Positions 23,640 to 35,173 of a DNA stretch of 64,000 bases are shown one piece after another. The DNA lies in contig CM025856.1 in the NCBI GenBank assembly GCA_003952965.2, positions 6,909,239-6,973,238 on the forward strand. The letters run 5' to 3'. Within the stretch, counting starts at the first letter, position 1. Each line of letters begins with the position of its first letter. The position numbers were made by a program, and so were the translations under genes. Under the pieces are notes generated by a model. It saw nothing but the letters and a program-made list of their open reading frames with translations. It was not told the DNA's origin and did not search any database. The DNA is from Morella rubra. Lineage: Eukaryota > Streptophyta > Magnoliopsida > Fagales > Myricaceae.

Positions 23640-26150
23640 ACGTGGGTCTTCATTTATCAATAGGGTGTTAACTAGGCCTACACGTCATTAAATTGGTAGG
23701 GAGAAATTGGGTTAAGGAAATAGGGCCTAGCCCAAGAGACTGTCCACGTTTGTTATGTTCAAAAGCCCACTACCGATCAACCTAATTGCTACCGACAAAG
23801 TAACCCATCACCACTAAACTACGCTAATGCGTTGCCGGCATGCTGCAACATAATCTTACCAACAAAGGATTTTACAAGTAAAGTTCACAGGCCCTTTTAA
23901 ACAGAAACTTGTCTTTAGGAACAAAATATTCGGTCCCCATAAGGATTGTCCCTTACCAAACTTTTTCGAGCATTATTTGATATTTCTACTAATTATCACT
24001 CTAATCTTTTAATATCTAATGCATTTTCAAATGCTAGAAACTAAGAAAATAACATACAGAATTGTTGAATTTCATGGAGATATATAATAATTATGTGGGA
24101 AGAGCTAATGTCTAAAATGGAAATACTAGCTAGCAAATTTTATTGGATTTTGTTTTGTTAAACAATTTTATTGGATTTTAAAATCTAAGCGAAACTCCTC
24201 TAATTTTGAGAAAATTACATTTTTTACTCTTTAATTACTATACATTTTGTAATTTACATCCTAAACTATAAAGATTAATAGATTGCACTCCAAATTACCG
24301 ATTTCAAATGCTTTACATGATGTATTCCATGTTAAAACTTCATAATGTATAGCAATAGTAGTTTAAGGTGCAATAAATCAAGATTGACAGTTTATAATGT
24401 AAATTGTAAAATGTTTAGAGGGTGAAAAATATAGTTTTTCCCTCAAACTTTTTGAAAGAAATGTCAAACATATCATATTACGTCATGAACATAGTTTTAA
24501 TTTCATGAAACCTGTGTTGCTGACATCAATAGGGAAAATAACTTATTTTACGAAGGATTTTTTTCACAGAGATTCACATGTAGTCTACCTATAATTGCCA
24601 AATTTTTCCTTCAAGGATGCCTACTAAAATAAAATAAATAAAATAGTGTAATTAAAGTTAAGTCGACCACTTAATTTCTTCTTTAAAAAGCGAAAGAGGG
24701 TGGGTGAGGAAAGGGTAATTTTCTTGAAAAGAAAATTGGAATTCTCAAATAACACGATTTGAACAAACTATCAAATCATGCATCTAATTAATCAGTAAGT
24801 CTTGAAATTAACATAACTATATTGTATAATGCTTATCCATTTTAATGAGTTTTCTTCATCGAAAGTCAATTAGTTTAATTTGGATTTCAATGAAGGAAAT
24901 TTCGCAGGAGAATACACATGGCTCTATTTAAACATACGTGGGTCTTCATTTATCAATAGAACTCCTACACGTCAGCCCAAGAGACTGTCCAATGTTCAAA
25001 AGCCCACTACCGATCAACCTAATTGACTCACCACTAAACTTACATGCTGCAACATAATCTTACCAACAAAGGATTTTACAGGTAAAGTTCACAGGCCCTT
25101 TTAGAAACTTGTCTTTAGGCAAAATATTCGGTCCCCATAAGGATTGTCCCTTACCAAACTTTTTCGAGCATTATTTGATATTTCTACTAATTATCACTCT
25201 AATCTTTTAATATCTAATGCATTTTCTAATCTAGAAACTAAGAAAATAACATACAGAATTGTTGAATTTCATGGAGATATATAATAATTATGTGGGAAGA
25301 GCTAATGTCTAAAATGGAAATACTAGCTAGCAAATTTTATTGGATTTTGTTTTGTTAAACAATTTTATTGGATTTTAAAATCTAAGCGAAACTCCTCTAA
25401 TTTTGAGAAAATTACATTTTTTACTCTTTAATTACTATACATTTTGTAATTTACATCCTAAACTACAAAGATTAATAGATTGCACTCCAAATTACCGATA
25501 AATGCTTTACATGATGTATTCCATGTTAAAACTTCATAATGTATAGCAATAGTAGTTTAAGGTGCAATAAATCAAGATTGACAGTTTATAACGTAAATTG
25601 TAAAATGTTTAGAGGGTGAAAAATATAGTTTTTCCCTCAAACTTTTTGAAAGAAATGTCAAACATATCATATTACGTCATGAACATAGTTTTAATTTCAT
25701 GAAACCTGTGTTGCTGACATCAATAGGGAAAATAACTTATTTTACGAAGGATTTTTTTCACAGAGATTCACATGTAGTCTACCTATAATTGCCAAATTTT
25801 TCCTTCAAGGATGCCTACTTAAAATAAATATAGTGTAATTAAAGTTAAGTCGACCACTTAATTTCTTCTTTAAAAAGCGAAAGAGGGTGGGTGAGGAAAG
25901 GGTAATTTTCTTGAAAAGAAAATTGGAATTCTCAAATAACACGATTTGAACGCGGGGCGGTATTGAACTATCAAATCATGCATCTAATTAATCAGTAAGT
26001 CTTGAAATTAACATAACTATATTGTATAATGCTTATCCATTTTAATGAGTTTTCTTCATCGACCAAGTCAATTAGTTTAATTTGGACCACGGAGGAATGA
26101 CACAGATTTGGATTTAATTAGTCAATGAAGGAGAATTTCGCAGCAAATAC
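23640..26150. repeat. 1.2-1.3 kb direct tandem duplication
   Basis: Two units begin ACGTGGGTCTTCATTTATCA at 23640 and 24936 and both run to TTTTAATGAGTTTTCTTCATCGA (24839 and 26039). They match closely, with small deletions in each. Unit A has one copy (about 4087-5220). Both units include the foldback element described at 4590, lacking its nested MITE. No genes. Confidence 0.75.
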
Positions 26151-26280
26151 ACATACTTTTGAACCAAACCTTAACAGACGCCCAACCTATCAAGATCTTA
26201 ATTCTTAACGACTTTTACCTGTCATTGCCAGTACCCCAGGCGGCCAACTGTTTCTGCCTCTAGAATTAAGAACGTACAGC

Positions 26281-27937
26281 AACTTCTAACGTTACGACCA
26301 AGGCAAAAAATATGTGCCATAGAATTAGATTCAAATGCATGAATGTGCAGGAAACTGAAGGCCTTTGATCTGACTCTGTGAAGACTTGGTAAGTCATGAA
26401 GAATGCGCACGTGCAACTCCTGTGAGTTTCCTGGAATCTGCTTATCAATCTTTTTCAGAGAAAAAAAAAGACCCTTCGTCTTTTTGTTTGCCCACTTGAT
26501 CGAGACATAACTTTTAGGTAACAACTTCTCTTAAGTGTATAATAATTCATGAGAACTTAATTATATTATGTGTCGTAAGGTCATATGATCTAGATGGTAA
26601 TTAATTAACCGTGATTCACGTGAAACATCTCGGACGCAAGATGCCCGGGTGTGAGGTTTGATAAACCGTCTATAGGAATTAGGATGGAACGAAGTTGAAT
26701 TTATGGGCATTAAACCAATGGGCATCTTATCTATAATATACCATCATTTTCCGAGTCATGAGATCAAACCAATGGGCATGAAATTATGACCATTTCTCTA
26801 TCGTAGATACTTATCACGCATGTCCGATCCTGAACTGTGAAAATTAAAATATAAGAAAAAATAATTTAAACTAAATGAAAGAGATAAAAGAGACATAATA
26901 TTAAGTTGTTAGGTCTATAGACCTACATTCATGTACTGTGAGAATATCTAACCCATAACACACTTGTTTACTCACTGATGTAAGGATGAGATTATAAGAG
27001 AAAATTAATTAATAAGCTTTCGATTACAAGAGTCCACATTGTTTTAGCTCCACCAATCAGACTATGAACTATATATATATATTTGTTTCTTTTACGATCT
27101 GGTATTCAGTTTGCAGAATTTTGACACATTTTACCTCATATATTAAGGCAATGCAATTGACTCATTTGATCTTAAGTATCGACGGTCAAATCTTAACCGA
27201 GGATGCATATATACAACAAGTTTTTGGTGGTTTGATGGTGTAATATCATGTCCAATGGAAAATAAGATTGTACGTATTACAAAATAGGTGATAGTCATTA
27301 GTCTATGAGTATAAAATTAATGGCAAAAGCATTTAAAGTGAAGGTATGTCGTGGGCTTTAGCTCTATGATTTGGTTGTGAGTAGAAATTCCTTTTTATGT
27401 CAATGTCATGCTTCCTTGCAAAAGCTTCCTCGTGCAAAGAAACGAGAAAACCGCAGTCACTTCGAATACAGAGAACCAAGTTTCCCTCGTGCTTTACAGA
27501 GAACTTGTCATGTGATTTGAAAAGCCAATGAATATATAGACGTTACTTATTAGAATTTAGAGAACCAATTTTTCGAATCAGAAAAGGAAAAACTTGTACG
27601 CCCACGTAAGTCATAACTAAGAACAAATTACTCCTCAAGGAAGCTTATGCATATATATAGTAGAAATATATTTCTTATCTGCTAGAATATTAGAACTTTC
27701 TTTGAGAAATTCCTAGGTTATTATTTCTGCAGCAATGACCTTTCCTTTATCGGGACAAATGGTTGTCGAACAGAAAAGTCTCCCAATCGACAATTCGATC
27801 GATCCAATAATAGGAATAGTACTAAACTTCTCATGAGAAGACAATTTGGATTTTTATATATATGATAGACATGCATGCTCCAAATCATGATTCATGCAGT
27901 AAAACAAGGCTGACCATGATTCTGCCAAATGAACAAA
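26281..27937. other. 3' flank of CML copy B; start of tandem unit
   Basis: Non-coding. It repeats at 29388-30955. ORFs here (26222-26524 and 26266-26448) recur unchanged in the second unit and have no domain, so I treat them as incidental. Confidence 0.55.
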
Positions 27938-28486
27938 TCAAGCAATAGCAAGAAACATCATGTTCTTGAATTCCTCGAAATCAAGTTGGCCGTCCAAGTT
28001 GGTGTCATAAACATGAATCATAGTCCTACAGTCTCGGCCGCTGTTCTCATCCCACAGCCCCAGGCTCGACAGTACATGTTGAAGCTCCTCGCAAGAAATG
28101 AAGCCGTCACCATTCAAATCGAACACTTTGAACGCCTTAGCAAGGTCGCTGTCGTGATCCTCCTCCTCCGCCGGTACCTCCTTGCTGCTGTTCTTTTGCT
28201 TTGATATGGAATCGTAAAAGAACGAGAACTCGTTAAAGTCGAGGCTGGCTTTTCCCACTAGAGGTTCGATCTCGTCTAGGGTGAATTTGACGCCTATTTT
28301 GTCGAGAAGCCAGTTGAGCTCCTCAAGGCTCACGAGCCCATCTCCATTCTTGTCAAGCTCCCCGAAAATCTGGTGCAAATCGTTGGCGTTGAGGGAGACA
28401 TAAAGGTAAAGTACGGCGGTCTCCAGAAACAACACAAATATCCGAATGATCAGAAATATTTGTGGTATTTGATTGTTTGAACACAT
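27938..28486 (-). CDS. Calmodulin-like protein copy B, native start lost
   Basis: The body is almost the same as copies A and C: three canonical EF-hand loops (DKNGDGLVSLEE, DLNGDGFISCEE, DTNLDGQLDFEE) and the same C-terminus. A one-base deletion near 28400 puts the usual ATG (MS-L-ANDL in the other copies) out of frame. The open frame continues upstream to an ATG at 28486, which would add about 31 residues with a hydrophobic stretch (IFLIIRIFVLFL) of no family resemblance. Translation from that ATG, or no useful product, are the options. It may be a recent pseudogene. Confidence 0.75.
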   Translation of the reverse strand: MCSNNQIPQIFLIIRIFVLFLETAVLYLYVSLNANDLHQIFGELDKNGDGLVSLEELNWLLDKIGVKFTLDEIEPLVGKASLDFNEFSFFYDSISKQKNSSKEVPAEEEDHDSDLAKAFKVFDLNGDGFISCEELQHVLSSLGLWDENSGRDCRTMIHVYDTNLDGQLDFEEFKNMMFLAIA

Positions 28487-28802
28487 ATATCACTGTGATG
28501 CATTCTAAGCCAGATGGATATCTATATGTAAGGGCTAAACAGATGGCCGTCGTCCCTCTCAGGTTAACTTACGTACAGAATGGTACATGCATCTTGAAAT
28601 AAACATAGTTATATTTCGGTCCTGCAGGCCTGTAAAAGAAGTTGCCAAGAAACTCCGTGGGAGTTCTGAAAAAAAAACCTCAGATAGCTGCGTGCTGCAG
28701 GCTTCATTCAGAATTCGATGTAGAATTTTCCATCCTATAAAATGTTTTTTTCCCTTATAGCGTTTCTGAACTGAATAGTACTGTCGATAGGGGTTTAAAA
28801 TA

Positions 28803-29380
28803 CACTAGAGGAAAAGGGGTCATCGCTGACGGAGGCTTCCGTAGTGAAATGGCAAAAGTCGTGGAAGTTACTCTTCAGCCACAACTTTTCAGTCGTCGAA
28901 GCTCAGTCGAGATTGTAGTGTGCAGAGAGCCCTGATTCGACGACAAAAGCTCTCCGTTAGCACTGGTCAACAGCGTCGACGAGCTCCTGTTCGTCAAGAT
29001 AGGTGCAACCACCATTTTGCTGACGAGCGCGAGTACGGCACCGGTAGGCAGACGTGAGCTTAAAGCCTGCGTCTCTTTTCGCCATATGCGGGGCAAAGAC
29101 CAAGCAGATAATGTTTTCCATTTCAAAACAAGAAAAGACGAGGAGAAATCTCCTTATATTAAATATTGCTGAGATCTTCAGGAAGACGGGTTCTGAAAAC
29201 TTGAACGTCTACAAAATTGGGAGCAATAACAAATACGGTTGCATGGATCCTTAGGTGTAAAACAATGGAGAAAACAAAATTTGCACACAGCATGTAAGAG
29301 AAGGAACTCACTCACGCAAAAACAACAATTTCCGATCTAATAACAAAACCCAGAAAAAAAAAGTTCTACAATGATGAGTA
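28803..29380. mobile_element. CACTA transposon, 5' fragment
   Basis: Starts CACTAGAGGAAAAGGGG, the same terminus as the complete element at 31820, with ATA immediately before. The match to the complete copy continues with indels to about the CCCAGAAAAAAAAA tract (29350 versus 32320) and then stops where sequence equivalent to 26281 begins. It is truncated by the tandem duplication, not by its own transposition. Confidence 0.75.
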
Positions 29381-29387
29381 CAGGAAC

Positions 29388-30955
29388 TTCTAACGTTACG
29401 ACCAAGGCAAAAAATATGTGCCATAGAATTAGATTCAAATGCATGAATGTGCAGGAAACTGAAGGCCTTTGATCTGACTCTGTGAAGACTTGGTAAGTCA
29501 TGAAGAATGCGCACGTGCAACTCCTGTGAGTTTCCTGGAATCTGCTTATCAATCTTTTTCAGAGAAAAAAAAAGACCCTTCGTCTTTTTGTTTGCCCACT
29601 TGATCGAGACATAACTTTTAGGTAACAACTTCTCTTAAGTGTATAATAATTCATGAGAACTTAATTATATTATGTGTCAGGTCATATGATCTAGATGGTA
29701 ATTAATTAACCGTGATTCACGTGAAACATCTCGGACGCAAGATGCACGGGTGTGAGGTTTGATAAAGCGTCTATAGGAATTAGGATGGAACGAAGTTGAA
29801 TTTATGGGCATTAAACCAATGGGCATCTTATCTATAATATACCATCATTTTCCGAGTCATGAGATCAAACCAATGGGCATGAAATTATGACCATTTCTCT
29901 TTCGTAGATACTTATCACGCATGTCCGATCCTGAATTGTGAAAATTAAAATATAAGAAAAAATAATTTAAACTAAATGAAAGAGATAAAAGAGACATAAT
30001 ATTAAGTTGTTAGGTATATAGACCTACATCCATGTACTGTGGAAATGTCTAACCCATAACACACTTGTTTACTCACTGATGTAAGGATGAGATTACAAGA
30101 AAAAATTAATTAATAAGCTTTCGATTACAAGAGTCCACATTGTTTTAGCTCCACCAATCAGACTATGAACTATATATATATATTTGTTTCTTTTACGATC
30201 TGGTATTCAGTTTGCAGAATTTTGACACATTTTACCTCATATATTAAGGCAATGCAATTGACTCATTTGATCTTAAGTATCGAGGTCAAATCTTAACCTG
30301 CATATATACAACAAGCATGTCCAATGGATAATAAGACTGTATCAAAATAGGTGATAGTCATTAGTCTATGAGTATAAAATTAATGGCAAAAGCATTTAAA
30401 GTGAAGGTATGTCCTTTAGCTCTCCTTCAATGTCACTTCCTTGCAAAAGCTTCTCGTGCAAAGAAACGAGAAAACCGCAGTCACTTCGAATACAGAGAAC
30501 CAAGTTTCCCTCGTGCTTTACAGAGAACTTGTCATGTGATTTGAAAAGCCAATGGTTACTTATTAGAATTTAGAGAACCAATTTTTCGAATCAGAAAAGG
30601 AAAAACTTGTACCCCACGTAAGTCATAACTAAGAACAAATTACTCCTCAAGGAAGCTTATGCATATATATAGTAGAAATATATTTCTTATCTGCTAGAAT
30701 ATTAGAACTTTCTTTGAGAAATTCCTAGGTACGTTATTATTTCTGCAGCAATGACCTTTCCTTTATCGGGACAAATGGTTGTCGAACAGAAAAGTCTCCC
30801 AATCGACAATTCGATCGATCCAATAATAGGAATAGTACTAAACTTCTCATGAGAAGACAATTTGGATTTTTATATATATGATAGACATGCATGCTCCAAA
30901 TCATGATTCATGCAGTAAAACAAGGCTGACCATGATTCTGCCAAATGATCACAAA
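29388..30955. other. 3' flank of CML copy C
   Basis: Second copy of 26281-27937, with several small deletions. No gene seen. Confidence 0.55.
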
Positions 30956-31420
30956 TCAAGCAATAGCAAGAAACATCATGTTCTTGAATTCCTCGAAATC
31001 AAGTTGGCCGTCCAAGTTGGTGTCATAAACATGAATCATAGTCCTACAATCTCGGCCGCTGTTCTCATCCCACAGCCCCAGGCTCGACAGTACATGTTGA
31101 AGCTCCTCGCAAGAAATGAAGCCGTCACCATTCAAATCGAACACTTTGAACGCCTTAGCAAGGTCGCTGTCGTGATCCTCCTCCTCCGCCGGTACCTCCT
31201 TGCTGCTGTTCTTTTGCTTTGATATGGAATCGTAAAAGAACGAGAACTCGTTAAAGTCGAGGCTGGCTTTTCCCACTAGAGGTTCGAGCTCGTCTAGGGA
31301 GAATTTGACGCCTATTTTGTCGAGAAGCCAGTTGAGCTCCTCAAGGCTCACGAGCCCATCTCCATTCTTGTCAAGCTTCCCGAAAATCTGGTGCAAATCG
31401 TTGGCGTTGAGGAGAGACAT
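30956..31420 (-). CDS. Calmodulin-like protein, CML43/44 type (copy C)
   Basis: A 154-residue protein starting MSLLNANDL, with three canonical EF-hand loops as in copy A and a non-canonical second hand. It differs from copy A at a few positions (HQIFGKLD, SSKEVP, DLAKAF) and shares most of these with copy B, so B and C are the younger pair. The start chosen matches copy A; an upstream in-frame ATG at 31456 adds 12 residues. A complete CACTA element begins about 400 bases upstream of the start codon. Reading frame intact. Confidence 0.88.
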   Translation of the reverse strand: MSLLNANDLHQIFGKLDKNGDGLVSLEELNWLLDKIGVKFSLDELEPLVGKASLDFNEFSFFYDSISKQKNSSKEVPAEEEDHDSDLAKAFKVFDLNGDGFISCEELQHVLSSLGLWDENSGRDCRTMIHVYDTNLDGQLDFEEFKNMMFLAIA

Positions 31421-31819
31421 AACCGCAAAGTACGGCGGTCTCCAGAAACAACACAAATATCCGAATGATCAGAAATATTTGTGGTATTTGATTGTTTGAA
31501 CACATATATCACTGTGATGCATTCTAAGCCAGATGGATATCTATATGTAAGGGCTAAACAGATGGCCGTCCGGTCCCTTTCAGGTTAGACTTACGTACAG
31601 AATGGTACATGCATATTGAAATAAACATAGTCATATTTCGGTCCTGCAGGCCTGTAAAAGAAGTTGCCAAGAAACTCCGTGGGAGTTCTGAAAAAAAAAC
31701 CTCAGATAGCTGCGTGCTGCAGGCTTCATTCAGAATTCGATGTAGAATTTTCCATCCTATAAAATGTTTTTTCCCTTATAGCGTTTCTGAACTGAATAGT
31801 ACTGTCGATAGTTAAAATA

Positions 31820-33141
31820 CACTAGAGGAAAAGGGGTCATCGCTGACGGAGGCTTCCGTAGATAGAAATGGCAAAAGTTGTGGGAGTTACTCTTCAGCCG
31901 CGACTTTCAGTCGTCGAAGCTCGGTCGAGATTGTAGCGTGCAGAGAGCCCTAATTCGACGACATAAGCTCTCCGTTGGCACTAGTCTAGCAGCGTCAACG
32001 AGCTCCAGTTTGTCAATAGAGGTGCAACCCCATTGCTGACGAGCTAAAGCCGCCGTCCTTCTTCGCCATATGCGCAGAAATAGCAAAACCAAGCAGATAA
32101 TCCATTTCAAACAGAGAGAGACAACAATCCATATAAAATTTGAATCTCAACAATCTATATAAAATTTGAATCTTCATAAACGGTTGTACAATGACTTGAC
32201 TCTACAAAATTTAAAACTTTACAAATCACCATGGTAGGAAACAAAAGCAGAAAACCCAAAAATTTGCAACAAACCAGATTTGGAAATCTAGATCTACAAC
32301 AATCCAGATCTATAACAAACCCAGAAAAAAAAAAGATCTACAATGAATAAAGAACTTTACAAATCACCATAGCAGGAAACACCAGAAAACCCAAAGATCT
32401 GCAACAAACCAGATGGAAATCTAGATCTATAATAGGCTAGATCTGCAACAAACTTAGAAAGAAAAAAAAAAGATCGACAACAACAAAGGATTTCACAAAT
32501 TGCAACCCCATCTCTCCCAAATAGCTGGGTTGGCAGCCAATGAGCTTCAAAAAATTCCAGCCGCTCCACATAGGCCAGTATACCTCTTCACTAACTGTTC
32601 TCTTTTCTCAAACCCCTTCTTCATACATCTTGTCGTGGCTTCTTGTTGTTGGGTAAATCTTGAATAGGGAAAACACCAGGTATTAGAAGAATGGAGTGAA
32701 GCTTTCGACACAGATCTATGTTGGAGATGACGATGAGAGAAAGGGCAAAGGAAAAAAAAAAGTAGAGGAAATAAGGGAGAGAAAAAGACGAGATGTTAGG
32801 AAAGAATTGCTTTTTTTTTTTGCTAAGTAATCTGAGGAAAGAATTGAAAAGCCATGTTTCGTGGACAATGGGCTATGGCGACAGTAAAAGTGGTGGTAGA
32901 TAGGTGTGTCTAGGCGTAATTTACTCTTCCCAAAATGTCAAAAAGTTAACTATCTGTAGTGACGGCCAAAATCGTCTCTAATAAAATATTATACGTCAGT
33001 ATTATTCTGTGTCTACGGCAACCATCTGTTTGTTGCTAAAGATATTAGTCCTGACACTTTTGTAAGTGACGTCCCTAAAGGCCTACTCTTTGGTGACAAA
33101 TTCTAAGCGTTCAGTCAGCGTTGCTTGTTTTTCTTGTAGTG
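31820..33141. mobile_element. Non-autonomous CACTA (En/Spm) element
   Basis: Begins CACTAGAGGAAAA and ends TTTTTCTTGTAGTG, whose complement starts CACTACAAGAAAA. Flanking 3-bp duplications ATA lie at 31817-31819 and 33142-33144, as expected for CACTA. Subterminal GACGGCCAAAATCGTC-like motifs near 32960 are also typical. At 1322 bp, without a transposase ORF, it must be non-autonomous. The unit A paralog (about 8940-8955) lacks it. Confidence 0.85.
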
Positions 33142-33144
33142 ATA

Positions 33145-33740
33145 TGTTCTTCGACCTCATCTGTTCAATCCATTTGAGGCGTGGTTATAATACTATGCAC
33201 ATATTTTTACATCCTTTTGTCTCACTCAATTGGATTCCTGAGCACATAATATTCTCGGTGGGCACAAATCAGACAGTTTGCGTATCGGACCTGCACTAAA
33301 TCGTCGGTCCATTAACTTTTTTTTGGTGGAAACTCGTTGACCTAAATATATATCCTTTGCGTCTCAACAAAAGGGACTCGTGGCAAGTCTATGATTTGAT
33401 CTATCCTTCAAAATACTTATGAGAGGGATTAGGCCTGGATGTTGTAAACAAGTACTGGGCTTGCTTATGGTCAAGAAGTGAGCCCTAATTAATCAAAACA
33501 TGTTAATTAAATTCCTCATAATTATTGGTAGATAAATATGTGAGGATGACAATATATAAATCATCTTGGGATCGAGTACTCTATTGATCACTTAGATCAT
33601 ATATATATATATATCATGTTTCATATACCATTTTTTTTAAGGGCATTATACGGTGATCATCAGGTCTAGCACAGCTAGCTTTTAGAAAGAGAATAATTAA
33701 TTAAGCATAATCTCCCATTTATATATTTATATCTAAATGG
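33145..33740. other. Intergenic, no gene seen
   Basis: AT-rich, with a TA microsatellite near 33600. No domain-bearing ORF. Confidence 0.4.
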
Positions 33741-33743
33741 ATT

Positions 33744-33925
33744 AGGGCTGTACAGATTTTACCCGACCCGACCCGGACCGCCCGACCCGAAACCGACCGA
33801 ATATGGTCGGGCTCTACACGGGCCCAGGTAGGGGCGGGCTCATAATGCTGCAGCCCGACTATATTTCGGTCGGGCCTAAATATATGTTTAACCCGACCGA
33901 CGCACCCGAAATCATGTCACACTGA
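33744..33925. repeat. hAT-like repeat fragment
   Basis: Begins TAGGGCTGTACA and carries repeated ACCCGACCCG and inverted CGGTCGGG motifs, a style common in plant hAT MITEs. The right end and target duplication were not resolved. Confidence 0.4.
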
Positions 33926-34406
33926 GTAGTTGATTCAAAACCCTAAGCTTCGATTCCTTATCCTTCTCTGCGGCCGTGCCTCAACCTGCTTGCCAGACAC
34001 CAGTTGCCGCCGTCTGCCTCATTCGCCTCCGAGCCGGCAGCCCGATTGTTGAGTCTCTCTCGCTCTTCCTCTTCCTCTTATCTTCTCTTCCCGATTGTTT
34101 CTCTTATTTTTTGTCTTCCATGGCCATCCATTAGCAAATCTAGAGCGATACAGCTCAAGGTGGGTTTCTACTATTTTGGCATTCGTCAATGATATGTTTG
34201 TCCATTTTTGTCCTCATTTATGGGGGTTCTATGTTCCTATCTCTCTCTATAAGGGGCGTGTCTGCAAAATTATCTAAAGAATTTGATCTAGTTTCCTTGT
34301 TCAACGAGAAATCTTTCGATTTTGGCACCTGGGCGTCGCAACATCTTTTGGGTTGAGTTTTTGATTCTTGCTCTACTTTGATTTTCTAAAGGTGAATGAC
34401 TAGAGA

Positions 34407-34472
34407 ATGGGGAAGAAAGGGGGCTGGTTTTCTGCAGTGAAGAAAGCTTTCAGGCCTGAGCCCAAAGATAAG
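34407..34472 (+). pseudogene. IQD-family protein, first coding exon only
   Basis: After a pyrimidine-rich leader (about 33940-34400), an ATG opens MGKKGGWFSAVKKAFRPEPK, the signature N-terminus of plant IQ67-domain proteins (calmodulin-binding, microtubule- or nucleus-associated). The exon ends at AAG|GTTTGG after 22 codons. A possible second exon at about 34590-34670 follows a CAG acceptor, but in the continuing frame it soon meets a stop and only loosely resembles the family. At about 34766 the sequence switches to the PMT duplicate, so the IQ67 domain is absent. Most likely a 5' stub left by rearrangement. Confidence 0.75.
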
Positions 34473-35173
34473 GTTTGGACATTTCTATCTATCCTTGTTA
34501 TCTCGAACATAGAACGAGCCTTTTTGTTATTTCTTTGGAACTAGAATGATTAGACTGTAATTAATGTTCTTTGTCATTGTTTTTATCAGAAAACTCACCA
34601 ATCAAAAACTGGTTGTTCGTGCAGTCCTATTAGATTCTTCAGCTAAAGTGGATACATCCAATTCTGGTAACATATATTTTCTTTTTAGTTGATGCGGTTG
34701 CCTGTCCTTTTATTGATTTTCTTCAAAGAAAAATGATCAAATAAGTGGATTTTTTTCTTTTCGCCTCATGCTCTCTTCTGGGAAATAAAGAAAGAGGAAG
34801 TTATTTAGATCACCTATATGCAGGAAAAGCTAGTTTCTATAGTACTCAATCAATGTAGTAAGAACCATTTACTATATGATAAATCATAAGAACAAAAGGT
34901 CATAAGGAAAACATTCTCTTTCAAAATCACATAAATATTCATAACTTTCCGAATCTAATGCTGTAAACTTCGGAGTAATAAGTTAATAAGCTATTATTGT
35001 CCAATATAATGTACGAATGAAGATTACAAAAAAACCACGTGCTATGAGTTAGTTGCCGTGCTATCGCTTTTGGTGAGACTTCGTGGAGAGTACTTTCACA
35101 TTCTGAATGAATCATTATGAAGGATAAGAAGAAAAGAATTGCTTACTCCTCCGTTTTCCCACAATCAAGCAGG

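Noticed and set aside
29308-29628. ORF repeated at 26222-26524 and 29308-29628
   Set aside because: Identical body because the flank is duplicated; the ends change at the duplication junction, and unit A has only a diverged version, so there is no sign of coding constraint.
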